The notes beneath the pieces are model-generated. The model worked only from the letters and a program-made list of their open reading frames with translations, searched no databases and was not told the DNA's origin. From contig JALWMK010000141.1 in the NCBI GenBank assembly GCA_027083925.1, positions 1 to 38,152 of the forward strand: a stretch of DNA of 38,152 nt, read 5' to 3'. The translations under genes and the position numbers were made by a program. This stretch comes from Sedimenticola sp. GTDB taxonomy: Bacteria; Pseudomonadota; Gammaproteobacteria; Chromatiales; Chromatiaceae. Position 1 is the first letter of the stretch; every line of letters begins with the position of its first letter. Of the stretch, positions 9,564 through 18,164 are shown in pieces.

Positions 9564-10157
9564 ATGAAATATTACAGAAAAATGATCGAACACTTTGTTC
9601 CTGTCACTGATAAAGAGTGGGCAGATGCCATTAAAATATTCAGAGAAGTACAGGTAAAAAAAGGGACGCTCATTCATCGATCGGGTGAAATATTCAGCGA
9701 TATATGGTTTGTTGAAAACGGATTGGCCAGATCCTATTTTACTGACATTAATGGTAGAGATTTTACATGGCAACTCTATTTTCGTGGTAAAAGCAAGCAT
9801 GGGTTAAACCATTTCATGGATGATAGCGTCAGCTTCTATGAACAAGAGGCATCTATGCTAAATTTTGAGATACTGGAGGATTCGGTTTTTTATGTCGCGT
9901 CCCTGGATGACCTGGATAAATTTATATCACAAGACAAAAAATGGGAGCATCTGGCGCGTCTTTGGTTGCATGACACTTACTTTGCGGCAACATACAAGCG
10001 TGTGATTTCTCTGATGTCCGAAACTGTGGCGGAGAAATATGAACGCTTACTTGAGGAGTACCCATCCATTTTCGATCATGTCAAGTCCTATCATATTGCC
10101 TCCTATCTGGGCATTGCCCCCCAGACCCTCAGTAAATTAAAAAATGAATCCAGGTGA
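9564..10157 (+). CDS. Crp/Fnr-family transcriptional regulator (cassette gene 1)
   Basis: A 197-residue regulator with a cyclic-nucleotide-binding-like beta-barrel in the first ~110 residues (VQVKKGTLIHRSGEIFSDIW, then FVENGLARSYF). A short C-terminal helix-turn-helix reads HIASYLGIAPQTLSKLKNE. The compact recognition helix and lack of an Fe-S cysteine set resemble the Crp/Fnr subgroup common in Bacteroidetes, so the ligand cannot be predicted. The start may be ATG 9564 or ATG 9582 (MIEHFVPV). No good ribosome binding site precedes either, because the repeat ends at 9549, so the native leader may have been lost. Base composition is much more AT-rich than in flanking genes. It probably regulates the two genes that follow. 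Confidence 0.85.
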   Translation: MKYYRKMIEHFVPVTDKEWADAIKIFREVQVKKGTLIHRSGEIFSDIWFVENGLARSYFTDINGRDFTWQLYFRGKSKHGLNHFMDDSVSFYEQEASMLNFEILEDSVFYVASLDDLDKFISQDKKWEHLARLWLHDTYFAATYKRVISLMSETVAEKYERLLEEYPSIFDHVKSYHIASYLGIAPQTLSKLKNESR

Positions 10158-10212
10158 ATGAAAGTCAATTCTTCATTGCATATAATTTCCATTTATTAAT
10201 GGAGACAATCAA

Positions 10213-10992
10213 ATGAATACTTTTCAAGAATTCAAAGACTTGCATGGTCAGAGTGACCCTCTTTATATCGGTAATGTGTGGGATGCCAATAGTGCGTTCC
10301 TATTTGAAAAGATGGGGTATAAGTCAATAGGTACCTCAAGTGCAGTAATTGCCGCATCCTTGGGCTATGAAGATGGCGAAGAGATGAGTTTTAACGAACT
10401 TCTGAATGTCGTTTTGACTATCACGTCAAGAACATCGTTGCCCTTGACCGTTGACTTGGAAGCAGGTTATAGCAGAGATGATAAAGAAGTTTTGAAAAAT
10501 ATCATACAGCTATATGAATTAGGTGTTGTGGGAATAAATTTGGAAGATTCCGTCGTCGAGAAGGGCAATAGGCGCATCGTCGATGCAGCAGAGTTTAGTG
10601 AAACCATAAGGTTTCTAAAGAATGGTTTTCTTAAAAAAGGAATCAGCATTTTCCTCAATGTAAGAACGGATCTTATTATGATGGGGATAGATAACCCATT
10701 GAAAGAAACGGTCGAACGAGCAACTCTTTATGAAAGGAGTGGTGCTGATGGAATATTTGTTCCATGCGTAACCGATGAAAGTGATATTCGAAAAATAGTA
10801 GACTCCATATCCCTTCCCGTCAATGTTATGGCTATGCCCAATTTGCCTGCGTTTTCGACATTGCAAGCACTTGGCGTTAAAAGAGTCAGTATGGGACCCT
10901 ATTTCTATCACTGTATGAATGAGTGGTTTTGCCGCATGGTCGAGTCTGTCAACGAACATCAATCGTTTTCTCCTGTTTTTTCAAAGCAATGA
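10213..10992 (+). CDS. Isocitrate lyase/PEP mutase-family protein (cassette gene 2)
   Basis: A 259-residue TIM-barrel enzyme of the isocitrate lyase/phosphoenolpyruvate mutase superfamily, which breaks or forms C-C or C-P bonds in small 2-oxo or phosphoryl acids. Landmarks are NVWDANSAFLFEKMGY near residue 21, the metal-site segment LPLTVDLEAGYSRDD near residue 76, and VVGINLEDSV near residue 105. The region where isocitrate lyases carry KKCGH is not recognisable, so true isocitrate lyase is unlikely; the substrate is unknown. ATG 10213 has GGAG upstream. Its stop overlaps the next start codon (ATGA at 10989-10992), which implies translational coupling. It is AT-rich like its cassette neighbours: 23 of the 60 bases at 10201-10260 are G or C. 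Confidence 0.87.
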   Translation: MNTFQEFKDLHGQSDPLYIGNVWDANSAFLFEKMGYKSIGTSSAVIAASLGYEDGEEMSFNELLNVVLTITSRTSLPLTVDLEAGYSRDDKEVLKNIIQLYELGVVGINLEDSVVEKGNRRIVDAAEFSETIRFLKNGFLKKGISIFLNVRTDLIMMGIDNPLKETVERATLYERSGADGIFVPCVTDESDIRKIVDSISLPVNVMAMPNLPAFSTLQALGVKRVSMGPYFYHCMNEWFCRMVESVNEHQSFSPVFSKQ

Positions 10993-11555
10993 GTAGCATT
11001 CATATTCAATATCAGAAAACTAAAATTGGTGAGATTATTATGGGATCTTTCAATAACAGGCTCTGTTTGCTTGATTTCAGGTATAGAAAAATGCGTTCAC
11101 GTATTGATAGCAGAGTAAAGAAAGGACTCATGGCGGAGTATGTTGAAAAAGATGATAATGTTCTTTCGAAGGCAAGAGCGCAGCTTGAAGAATATATCAA
11201 TGGGAACAGGGCAGCATTTACGATTCCGCTACAAATGGTTGGCAGTGACTTTCAAAAAATGGTATGGAGGTCTTTACTGAAAGTCCCTTACGGCGCTACC
11301 TCAACTTATTTACAAATTGCCAGGGATATTAACAATGAAAAAGCTGTTCGTGCTGTTGCTAACGCCAATGGAGCAAACTGTATTGGTGTAATCATACCTT
11401 GCCACCGCATCATTGGGTCTGATGGAAGTCTTGTCGGTTATGCTGGAGGCTTATCTGTTAAAAAGAGATTATTGAAACTGGAAAGAGAGTATGACTCTTT
11501 CAGTTCTAAAATAAGGGCACCTCTATTCATTCTGTTTGAGCAGATTCGTGCATGA
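10989..11555 (+). CDS. ogt: Methylated-DNA--protein-cysteine methyltransferase (cassette gene 3), C-terminus altered by repeat
   Basis: Suicide repair protein that takes an alkyl group from O6-alkylguanine onto its own cysteine. The active-site motif IPCHRIIGSDGSLVGYAGGL is intact near residues 142-161, and the helix-turn-helix region VPYGATSTYLQIARDI is also present. I start it at ATG 10989 (MSSIHIQYQKTK), which overlaps the previous stop. The open frame begins upstream at 10923, but that part lies inside the preceding gene. The last 13-14 residues (about RAPLFILFEQIRA) and the stop codon come from repeat copy C, which begins at 11514. The conserved domain ends before this, so the protein may still work. 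The symbol reflects the family; equally it could be called a stand-alone Ada C-terminal domain. Confidence 0.87.
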   Translation: MSSIHIQYQKTKIGEIIMGSFNNRLCLLDFRYRKMRSRIDSRVKKGLMAEYVEKDDNVLSKARAQLEEYINGNRAAFTIPLQMVGSDFQKMVWRSLLKVPYGATSTYLQIARDINNEKAVRAVANANGANCIGVIIPCHRIIGSDGSLVGYAGGLSVKKRLLKLEREYDSFSSKIRAPLFILFEQIRA

Positions 11556-11763
11556 GGGCAGTGAGAACAAGGCGAAGATCGCAGCAAATGCCCCAGGGCA
11601 GCTTCTCTTGCGCAAGCGCAATTCACCTTGTAGCAGGCGATTTGCAAGATTTTCAAAGCTTCCGCTCCCAGCTTACGCCCCTCACCTACCTCCCTGTAGG
11701 CGACGAAGTTATCGCTGCCCTGATGTGCGTAGATGCCAATCATGAATTGATGGAGGTGCCCTC
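11514..11763 (-). mobile_element. MITE-like element, copy C, inverted (right border of cassette)
   Basis: Same element as 5881-6129 and 9330-9549 but in reverse orientation. It has terminal inverted repeats AGGGCACCTCTAT at the left and the complement, GAGGTGCCCTC, at 11753-11763. The 250-bp length and the presence of the CTTGCGCAAG palindrome match copy A, not the internally deleted copy B. Its left end is fused in frame to the alkyltransferase gene. The remaining gap to the next gene (11764-11906) contains no feature I can identify with confidence. Confidence 0.85.
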
Positions 11764-11906
11764 GCAGGGCGCAAATTACCCCACTGTGTGCTCGCCTGCG
11801 GTATCAAGGTGCAGAATCCTCCCAGAATTCGTTTTACGGCTATGTTCAATTCCCGGCGGGGGTTGTAAACTCTCGCCCTTGAGTATTGATCCAAGGGTAA
11901 CTCCGT

Positions 11907-12482
11907 GTGGGCATGAAACAAATGGTTTTTCTGGCGCTGTTGCTTTTTGCAGCGGGCCTTTCGCATGGCGCGCCTACCGACAGGTATGAGGAGCTCACGG
12001 GCGAGCAGGATGACTTTGAGGCGAATGTAAAGGAATGGGAAGAGCGTTTTTCCGGGGTTCCACTGCTGCCGGGTGATGATGCCTGGGCATCGGTGCGGGT
12101 CGATTCCCTGCCGAAAAACCAGCGCGCTTTTCTGGATATGAGCACCCTGAGTGTTTCAGACAAGGATTATGTGGTGCGATACTGGCTGCTGATCCGCTCC
12201 ACTGCCGGCGGCTATACCGCCACGTTCGAGGGACTTCGCTGCGGAACGCAGCAGTATGCCATCTATGCGTATGGAAATCCCCGGCGCAAGCCAGCCGTGC
12301 GTGAGGTGAAGACGCCGAAATGGAAGAAAATTGGCGGCGTCAGGAGCGCGTACCGCAAGGAGTTGGCGGAAGATGTTTTTTGCACCGGGGGCGTACCGCG
12401 AGAGCGCTATCAGATAGAACAGGCAGTGAGGGGACTGTTTGAGCAGCTCAACCCTTTTGACAACTGGATCAATGATGACTAG
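11907..12482 (+). CDS. CNP1-like family exported protein
   Basis: A protein of about 190 residues with a signal peptide (MGMKQMVFLALLLFAAGLSHGAP), probably periplasmic. The body (DLPKNQ-like SLPKNQRAFLDMSTLSV, DYVVRYWLLIRSTAGGYTATFE and a conserved CGTQQYAIYAYG segment) matches my memory of the CNP1-like family (PF08750) of Beta- and Gammaproteobacteria, whose function is not known. The start is GTG 11907, with AAGGGT about 10 bases upstream, or ATG 11913. Its 3' end overlaps the parE start by 8 bases, which suggests translational coupling. Two cysteines (in LRCGTQ and VFCTGG) could form a disulfide in the periplasm. Confidence 0.75.
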   Translation: MGMKQMVFLALLLFAAGLSHGAPTDRYEELTGEQDDFEANVKEWEERFSGVPLLPGDDAWASVRVDSLPKNQRAFLDMSTLSVSDKDYVVRYWLLIRSTAGGYTATFEGLRCGTQQYAIYAYGNPRRKPAVREVKTPKWKKIGGVRSAYRKELAEDVFCTGGVPRERYQIEQAVRGLFEQLNPFDNWINDD

Positions 12483-14388
12483 CTACAATGCCTCAGCCAT
12501 AGAAGTGCTCAGTGGCCTGGAGCCGGTGCGCAAGCGCCCGGGGATGTACACGGATACCACCCGCCCCAACCATCTGGCGCAGGAAGTCATCGACAACAGC
12601 GTGGATGAGGCGCTTGCCGGGTATGCCAGCAAGATTGAGGTCAAGCTGTATAAGGACGGCTCTCTGGAGGTTGTGGATGATGGCCGGGGCATGCCGGTGG
12701 ACATTCACCCGGAAGAAGGTGTTCCCGGGGTGGAGGTCATCCTGTGCAAGCTGCATGCTGGCGGGAAATTTTCCGACAAATCCTATCGGTTTTCCGGTGG
12801 TTTGCATGGCGTGGGCGTGTCCGTGGTGAACGCCTTGTCACGGCATCTGGAGGCCTGGGTCAAGCGTGACGGCAAGGAATACAATATTGCCTTTGCCAAT
12901 GGTGAAAAGGTTTCTGATCTTGAAGTGGTGGGCAAGGTAGGCAAACAGAATACCGGCACCCGCATTCGCTTCTGGCCGGATGTGCAGTTTTTCGACAGCC
13001 CCAAATTCAGCATTCGCCAGCTCAAGCATGTATTGCGGGCCAAGGCAGTGCTTTGCCCCGGTCTGCATGTGCGCTTTACCGACGAAAAGAGCGGTGAGAA
13101 CGAAGAATGGCAGTATGCCGACGGTTTGAAAGACTATCTGATGGATGCGCTGCGGGGCTTTGAAATATTGCCCGAGTCACCTTTCGTCGGCAGTATGAGC
13201 AGCAGCAATGAAGCGGCAGATTGGGCATTGCTATGGCTTCCCGAGGGTGGTGAGCCGGTTACCGAAAGTTATGTGAACCTGATTCCCACCGCACAGGGTG
13301 GCACCCATGTAAACGGCTTGCGTACCGGACTTACCGAGGCGGTTCGTGAGTTTTGTGAATTCCGCAACCTGCTGCCCCGGGGAATGAAAATCACCCCGGA
13401 CGATGTGTGGAGCAAGGTTAACTATGTGCTTTCTGTAAAGATGGCTGATCCCCAGTTTTCCGGTCAGACCAAAGAGCGTCTGTCTTCGCGGGAATGTGCT
13501 GCCTTTGTTTCCGGTGTGGTGAAAGATGCTTTCAGCCTGTGGCTGAACCAGAACACCGCCGAGGGGGAGCGCATTGCCGATCTGGCCATTCATGCGGCTC
13601 AAACACGCATGCGGGCCGGGCGCAAGGTGGTGCGCAAGAAGGTGACCCAAGGGCCGGCGCTGCCGGGCAAGCTGGCAGATTGTGCTTCCGATGACATGAA
13701 GCGCACGGAACTTTTTCTGGTGGAAGGGGACTCCGCCGGTGGTTCCGCCAAGCAGGCCAGGGACAAGGATTTTCAGGCAATCATGCCCCTGCGCGGTAAA
13801 ATATTGAATACCTGGGAAGTGGATTCCGCCGAAGTGCTGGCCTCCCAGGAGGTACATGATATTTCCGTGGCTATTGGCGTGGAACCGGGAGCGGATGATC
13901 TTTCCAGACTGCGCTTTGGTAAAGTCTGCATACTGGCGGATGCAGACTCGGACGGTCTGCATATTGCCACTCTGCTGTGCGCGCTGTTTGTGCGTCACTT
14001 TCCCGGGCTGGTGAAAAAAGGACATGTTTATGTGGCCATGCCGCCGCTGTATCGTATTGATGTGGGGAAACAGGTGTTCTATGCCCTGGACGATGCGGAA
14101 AAGCAGGGCATACTGGCGCGCATCGAAGCTGAGCAGCTGCGGGGCAAGGTCAATGTGCAACGCTTCAAGGGGCTGGGTGAAATGAATCCCATGCAGCTGC
14201 GGGAAACCACCATCCATCCGGATACCAGAAGACTGGTGCAACTGGCTATGGAAGCAGGAGATGAAACCATGAGTATGATGGATATGTTGTTGGCCAAGAA
14301 GCGCTCGGGAGACCGCAAGGCCTGGCTGCAGGAAAAAGGGGATCTGGCGGAAGCCGCCCGGGAATTGGTCGCTGGAGTCGGGAGCTGA
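12475..14388 (+). CDS. parE: DNA topoisomerase IV subunit B
   Basis: ATPase subunit of topoisomerase IV, which decatenates replicated chromosomes together with ParC. The GHKL ATP-binding motifs are QEVIDNSVDEALAGYASK near residue 34 and DDGRGMPVDIHPEE near residue 63, with GGLHGVGVSVVNAL near residue 105. The TOPRIM domain shows FLVEGDSAGGSAKQARD near residue 413 and the metal-binding DADSDGLHI near residue 488. Total length is 637 residues, as expected. ATG 12475 gives MTSYNASAIEVL, which matches E. coli ParE; the frame is open further upstream inside the CNP1-like gene. Its TGA overlaps the start codon of the cytochrome gene in TGATG. Confidence 0.97.
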   Translation: MTSYNASAIEVLSGLEPVRKRPGMYTDTTRPNHLAQEVIDNSVDEALAGYASKIEVKLYKDGSLEVVDDGRGMPVDIHPEEGVPGVEVILCKLHAGGKFSDKSYRFSGGLHGVGVSVVNALSRHLEAWVKRDGKEYNIAFANGEKVSDLEVVGKVGKQNTGTRIRFWPDVQFFDSPKFSIRQLKHVLRAKAVLCPGLHVRFTDEKSGENEEWQYADGLKDYLMDALRGFEILPESPFVGSMSSSNEAADWALLWLPEGGEPVTESYVNLIPTAQGGTHVNGLRTGLTEAVREFCEFRNLLPRGMKITPDDVWSKVNYVLSVKMADPQFSGQTKERLSSRECAAFVSGVVKDAFSLWLNQNTAEGERIADLAIHAAQTRMRAGRKVVRKKVTQGPALPGKLADCASDDMKRTELFLVEGDSAGGSAKQARDKDFQAIMPLRGKILNTWEVDSAEVLASQEVHDISVAIGVEPGADDLSRLRFGKVCILADADSDGLHIATLLCALFVRHFPGLVKKGHVYVAMPPLYRIDVGKQVFYALDDAEKQGILARIEAEQLRGKVNVQRFKGLGEMNPMQLRETTIHPDTRRLVQLAMEAGDETMSMMDMLLAKKRSGDRKAWLQEKGDLAEAARELVAGVGS

Positions 14389-15416
14389 TGAGGTATTGGA
14401 GCTGCTTGTTTCTGTTGCTGTGCATGCCGTTGTACGCGGCGCCTGACGGCAAGACGCTGTATGAAGAGAACTGTAGCGCCTGTCATCATTTCCGGGGGCA
14501 GGGTGGAATCGGTTTGCCCCTGTCGGTAGAGGTGCTTTCCCAGGTTTCTGACGACTATATCGCAAAAACCATTCGCCACGGGCGTCCTGGTCGTATCATG
14601 CCCTCTTTCCCGAAGCTCAGTTCGGCCCAGGTGGCTGCTGTCGTGCGCTATGTTCGAAGCTGGACGGGCAAGCCTGGCCCGGTATTTGAGGCTGCGAAAA
14701 TCCGCGGAGATGCCAAAAAAGGCAATGTCTTGTACCAGAAACACTGCGTCCGCTGCCATGGCAAGGATGGCAGCGGCGAAGGGGTGGGCACCGGGGTAAC
14801 CCTGTCCCGGGAACGCTCCTTTATGGTCATGCCTGCAGCCCTGAACAACAGCGGATTTCAGCGATCTGCCTCTGACGCCATGATTCGGGACATCATATTG
14901 ATCGGACGCAAGAGCAGCAACATGCCTTCGTTCCGGGGCAAGATTTCGGATCAGGAAGTCGCTCATGTCATCGCCTATCTGCGCACCATGGAGCCGCCAG
15001 CGCCCAGGAAAGGTTCAGAAGAATGGGCGGGAAAACCCGCCTATGTCATGGAGTCGCCCTATGATCTTGAGACCACGGTGGAAAATGTGAAGCAGGCGCT
15101 GGCGGGGGCGAATTTCCGCATTTTCCCCCAGCGCTATCTGGAGCAGGGGTTGACGGATGAGTTCAGCGTCAATACCCGCCAAGTGGCCATCCGCTTCTGT
15201 AATTTCAAGGAGCTTTACCATTTGCTCAATATCGATCCGCGCCTGGGCACGGTGTTGCCTTGCCGCATCAATGTTCTGGAGCAGAATGGAAAGGTACTGG
15301 TTATTTCCGCAAACGTGGCGCAGCTGGCTACCCTGTTCAATAATCAGGAGCTGTCCGAGGTCGGCGTGCTTATGGAGGAGATCATCCTCGCCGTAATGGA
15401 GGAGGCAACCCTGTGA
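14388..15416 (+). CDS. Exported diheme cytochrome c fused to a DUF302 domain
   Basis: Signal peptide (MRYWSCLFLLLCMPLYAAP), then two class I cytochrome c domains. Heme-binding motifs are CSACH at residues 29-33 and CVRCH at 120-124, with candidate axial methionines in GRIMPSF and NMPSFRGK. Residues ~215-342 form a DUF302 domain (beginning YDLETTVENVKQALAGANF), a small fold found in many sulfur and copper-linked proteins whose role is unsettled. A periplasmic electron-transfer or ligand-sensing protein is inferred. It lies between parE and parC, overlapping parE by one base and the following gene by four. A sulfur or metal redox role is possible from the gene content of the window, but nothing here proves it. 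Confidence 0.85.
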   Translation: MRYWSCLFLLLCMPLYAAPDGKTLYEENCSACHHFRGQGGIGLPLSVEVLSQVSDDYIAKTIRHGRPGRIMPSFPKLSSAQVAAVVRYVRSWTGKPGPVFEAAKIRGDAKKGNVLYQKHCVRCHGKDGSGEGVGTGVTLSRERSFMVMPAALNNSGFQRSASDAMIRDIILIGRKSSNMPSFRGKISDQEVAHVIAYLRTMEPPAPRKGSEEWAGKPAYVMESPYDLETTVENVKQALAGANFRIFPQRYLEQGLTDEFSVNTRQVAIRFCNFKELYHLLNIDPRLGTVLPCRINVLEQNGKVLVISANVAQLATLFNNQELSEVGVLMEEIILAVMEEATL

Positions 15417-15868
15417 GAGTGATTGTCGGCATATGCCTTATCTTATTGTTCGCCTTCCCGGTGCAGGCCGATCAGACTCTGGTAATGGCGCGCAGCGACG
15501 CCAAAGCCGGGCATGTCATGGAGGTGCTCAGGGAAACCCTTCCGGAATATGGTTACAGCGTCGCTCATGTCCAGCGTTGTGATGGTGGCATGGCCGAGTT
15601 CGATTACAAGACCGATTTCTATCGGGTAGTGTTCTTCGGCAAGGTCGAGGAAGTGCGGCGTATTCTTGCCCGCCATCCGGAGATGTCTCCCTACCTGCCA
15701 TTGAAGATCGCGGTGATTGCGGAAAACAATGAGACCCTGCTGGCAGCCATGGATCCCCGGGCATTGAGTCCCATGTTTCCTGATGACCCCGAGCTGCAGC
15801 TGCAATTGTCCCGCTGGCACAGTGATATTCAGGCTATGCTTGAAGAAATGCGGCAGCTGAAAAAATAG
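15413..15868 (+). CDS. Exported stand-alone DUF302 protein
   Basis: A 151-residue protein with a signal peptide ([19 protein letters not shown]) and one DUF302-like domain with the core [20 protein letters not shown] and [18 protein letters not shown]. It begins at a GTG that overlaps the TGA of the cytochrome-DUF302 gene (GTGA at 15413-15416), so the two are probably translated together and may form a periplasmic complex through their DUF302 domains. parC starts one base after its stop codon. A single cysteine (HVQRCDGG) remains in the mature part. Function is unknown. Confidence 0.75.
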   Translation: MRVIVGICLILLFAFPVQADQTLVMARSDAKAGHVMEVLRETLPEYGYSVAHVQRCDGGMAEFDYKTDFYRVVFFGKVEEVRRILARHPEMSPYLPLKIAVIAENNETLLAAMDPRALSPMFPDDPELQLQLSRWHSDIQAMLEEMRQLKK

Positions 15869-15869
15869 C

Positions 15870-18113
15870 ATGGAAGAAAACTACACTTCTGACGGGACAG
15901 AGCGCCTGGGTCTGGCGGAATTTACCGAGAAGGCTTACCTGGACTATTCCATGTATGTCATTCTGGATCGGGCCTTGCCGCATATCGGCGATGGCCTCAA
16001 GCCCGTGCAACGACGCATTGTCTACGCCATGTCCGAGCTGGGATTGTCGGCGGCCAGCAAGCACAAGAAGTCGGCACGCACCGTGGGGGATGTGCTGGGC
16101 AAGTTTCATCCTCATGGAGACACTGCCTGCTACGAAGCCATGGTGCTCATGGCCCAATCCTTTTCCTATCGCTATCCGTTGATCGACGGCCAGGGAAACT
16201 GGGGATCACCGGATGATCCAAAATCCTTCGCCGCCATGCGCTATACCGAGGCCAAGCTTACTGCTTACGCCAAGGTATTGTTGTCAGAGCTGGGGCAGGG
16301 GACGGTGGAATGGGTTCCCAATTTTGACGGCACCCTGAAAGAACCGAGCCTGCTGCCCGCACGTCTGCCGAACGTATTACTCAACGGCGCCAGCGGAATT
16401 GCCGTGGGCATGGCAACGGATATTCCACCGCACAATCTGCGGGAAGTAGTCAGCGCCTGCGTCCGCCTCATCGAAAGCCCAAAAACCACTCTGGAAGAAT
16501 TGTGTGAGCATATTTCCGGGCCGGACTATCCCACCGATGCCGAAATCATCACCCCCAGGGCAGACTTGCTGAAAATCTATCAGACCGGGCGAGGCAGCGT
16601 ACGCGCCCGCGCTTGTTGGGATAAAGAAGATGGCAATGCGGTAGTCAGCGCCCTGCCGCACCAAGTATCCGGAAACAGAATCCTGGAGCAGATTGCCAGC
16701 CAGATGCGAGCCAAGAAGCTTCCCTGGATCGAAGACCTGCGGGACGAATCCGACCACGAGAACCCCACGCGCCTGGTGATCGTGCCGCGCTCCAACCGGG
16801 TGGATCTCGAACGCCTCATGTCGCATTTGTTCGCCACCACAGATCTGGAAAGAAGCTACCGGGTGAATCTGAATCTCATCGGTCTGGACGGACGACCCCA
16901 GGTCAAGGATTTGCGCGTCATTCTCAAGGAATGGCTGGAATTCCGCTTTGTCACCGTCAGGCGGCGTCTGCAGCATCGCTTGAACAAGGTGCTGGACAGA
17001 CTGCATCTGCTGGAAGGCCTGCTGGTGGCCTTCCTGAACATCGATGAGGTCATCCATATCATCCGTACCGAAGATGAACCCAGGCCCGTACTCATGGCGC
17101 GTTTTGACCTGACGGAAGTGCAGGCTGACTATGTGCTGGATACCAAGCTGCGGCAGTTGGCGCGTCTGGAAGAGATAAAAATCCGTGCCGAACAGGAAGA
17201 GCTGGCGAAGGAGCGGGATCATCTGGAAAAGACCCTGGGTTCCAGGCAACGCATGAAAACCCTGGTGCGCAAGGAGCTGGAAGCAGATGCCGAGGAATAT
17301 GGCGATGAGCGCCGTTCCCCCATCGTGGAGCGGGAAGCCGCCGTGGCCATGGATGAAAGTGAGCTTGCCCCCAGCGAGCCCAGCACGATAGTGCTGTCGG
17401 AAAAAGGCTGGGTGCGTGCAGCCAAGGGACATGAAATTGATCCTGCCAGCCTTGGCTACAAGGCTGGCGATAGCTTCAAAGATGCCGTGCGGCTGCGCAG
17501 CAACCAGGTGGCGATCTTCCTGGATTCCACCGGGCGCAGTTATTCTCTCCCCGCCCATACCCTGCCATCGGCAAGGGGGCAGGGCGAGCCTCTTACCGGA
17601 CGTTTTTCTCCCCCGGATGGCGCTTTGTTCGTGTCCGTTCTCGGTGGTGACCCGGAACAGCACTGGCTGCTGGCGAGCGATGCAGGCTATGGTTTTATTA
17701 CCCAGGCCAGAAACCTGGTTGCCAACAAGAAGGCGGGAAAGACAGTGCTCACCCTGCCCAAGGGGGCAAGGGTGCTCAAGGCGCAGCCGGTCAGCGATCC
17801 GCATACCGACCGGGTGGTGGCAGTCACCAGCGCGGGGCGCATGCTGGTTATTCCACTGAGTGATCTGCCGGAAATGCTGCGGGGCAAGGGCAACAAGATT
17901 ATTGGCATACCAGGCAAGCGGGTGGCAGAGCGGGAAGAGTATGTGATCGCCATGCTGGTAGTGCCCGAAGGGGGCAGGATCCGACTGATTTCCGGCAAGC
18001 GGCACCTGAACCTGAAGGCCGCAGACCTCAACGCCTATGAAGGAGAACGTGGGCGCCGTGGCAACAAATTGCCCCGGGGTTTCCAGAAAGTCGATGGCCT
18101 GGAGCCGGGTTGA
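15870..18113 (+). CDS. parC: DNA topoisomerase IV subunit A
   Basis: Breakage-reunion subunit of topoisomerase IV, partner of the ParE encoded 1.5 kb upstream. The catalytic tyrosine is Tyr125 in [10 protein letters not shown]. The quinolone-resistance region reads [12 protein letters not shown], with Thr85 where E. coli has Ser80 and Glu89 at the position of Glu84. The winged-helix and tower regions are present, and the C-terminal beta-pinwheel (ending [15 protein letters not shown]) gives 747 residues, as usual. The gene starts one base after the DUF302 gene. All five genes from 11907 to 18113 are packed with overlaps or 1-base gaps, which argues for a single operon. Confidence 0.97.
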   Translation: MEENYTSDGTERLGLAEFTEKAYLDYSMYVILDRALPHIGDGLKPVQRRIVYAMSELGLSAASKHKKSARTVGDVLGKFHPHGDTACYEAMVLMAQSFSYRYPLIDGQGNWGSPDDPKSFAAMRYTEAKLTAYAKVLLSELGQGTVEWVPNFDGTLKEPSLLPARLPNVLLNGASGIAVGMATDIPPHNLREVVSACVRLIESPKTTLEELCEHISGPDYPTDAEIITPRADLLKIYQTGRGSVRARACWDKEDGNAVVSALPHQVSGNRILEQIASQMRAKKLPWIEDLRDESDHENPTRLVIVPRSNRVDLERLMSHLFATTDLERSYRVNLNLIGLDGRPQVKDLRVILKEWLEFRFVTVRRRLQHRLNKVLDRLHLLEGLLVAFLNIDEVIHIIRTEDEPRPVLMARFDLTEVQADYVLDTKLRQLARLEEIKIRAEQEELAKERDHLEKTLGSRQRMKTLVRKELEADAEEYGDERRSPIVEREAAVAMDESELAPSEPSTIVLSEKGWVRAAKGHEIDPASLGYKAGDSFKDAVRLRSNQVAIFLDSTGRSYSLPAHTLPSARGQGEPLTGRFSPPDGALFVSVLGGDPEQHWLLASDAGYGFITQARNLVANKKAGKTVLTLPKGARVLKAQPVSDPHTDRVVAVTSAGRMLVIPLSDLPEMLRGKGNKIIGIPGKRVAEREEYVIAMLVVPEGGRIRLISGKRHLNLKAADLNAYEGERGRRGNKLPRGFQKVDGLEPG

Positions 18114-18158
18114 GCTGCTGTTCAGCAAAACTACGCTATGCATAGCCGTGCTCTGTGG

Positions 18159-18164
18159 CATAAT
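18159..18164 (+). promoter_or_regulatory. Possible extended -10 promoter upstream of yajC
   Basis: TGG followed by CATAAT gives an extended -10 (TGn-CATAAT) about 65 bases before the yajC start. The -35 position is poor. It would let yajC-secD-secF be transcribed separately from parC. Confidence 0.3.

Noticed and set aside
9320-11775. Target-site duplication around the whole cassette
   Set aside because: Bases outside copy B (CATGTA) and outside copy C (GCAGGG) do not match, so there is no direct evidence of transposition as one unit.
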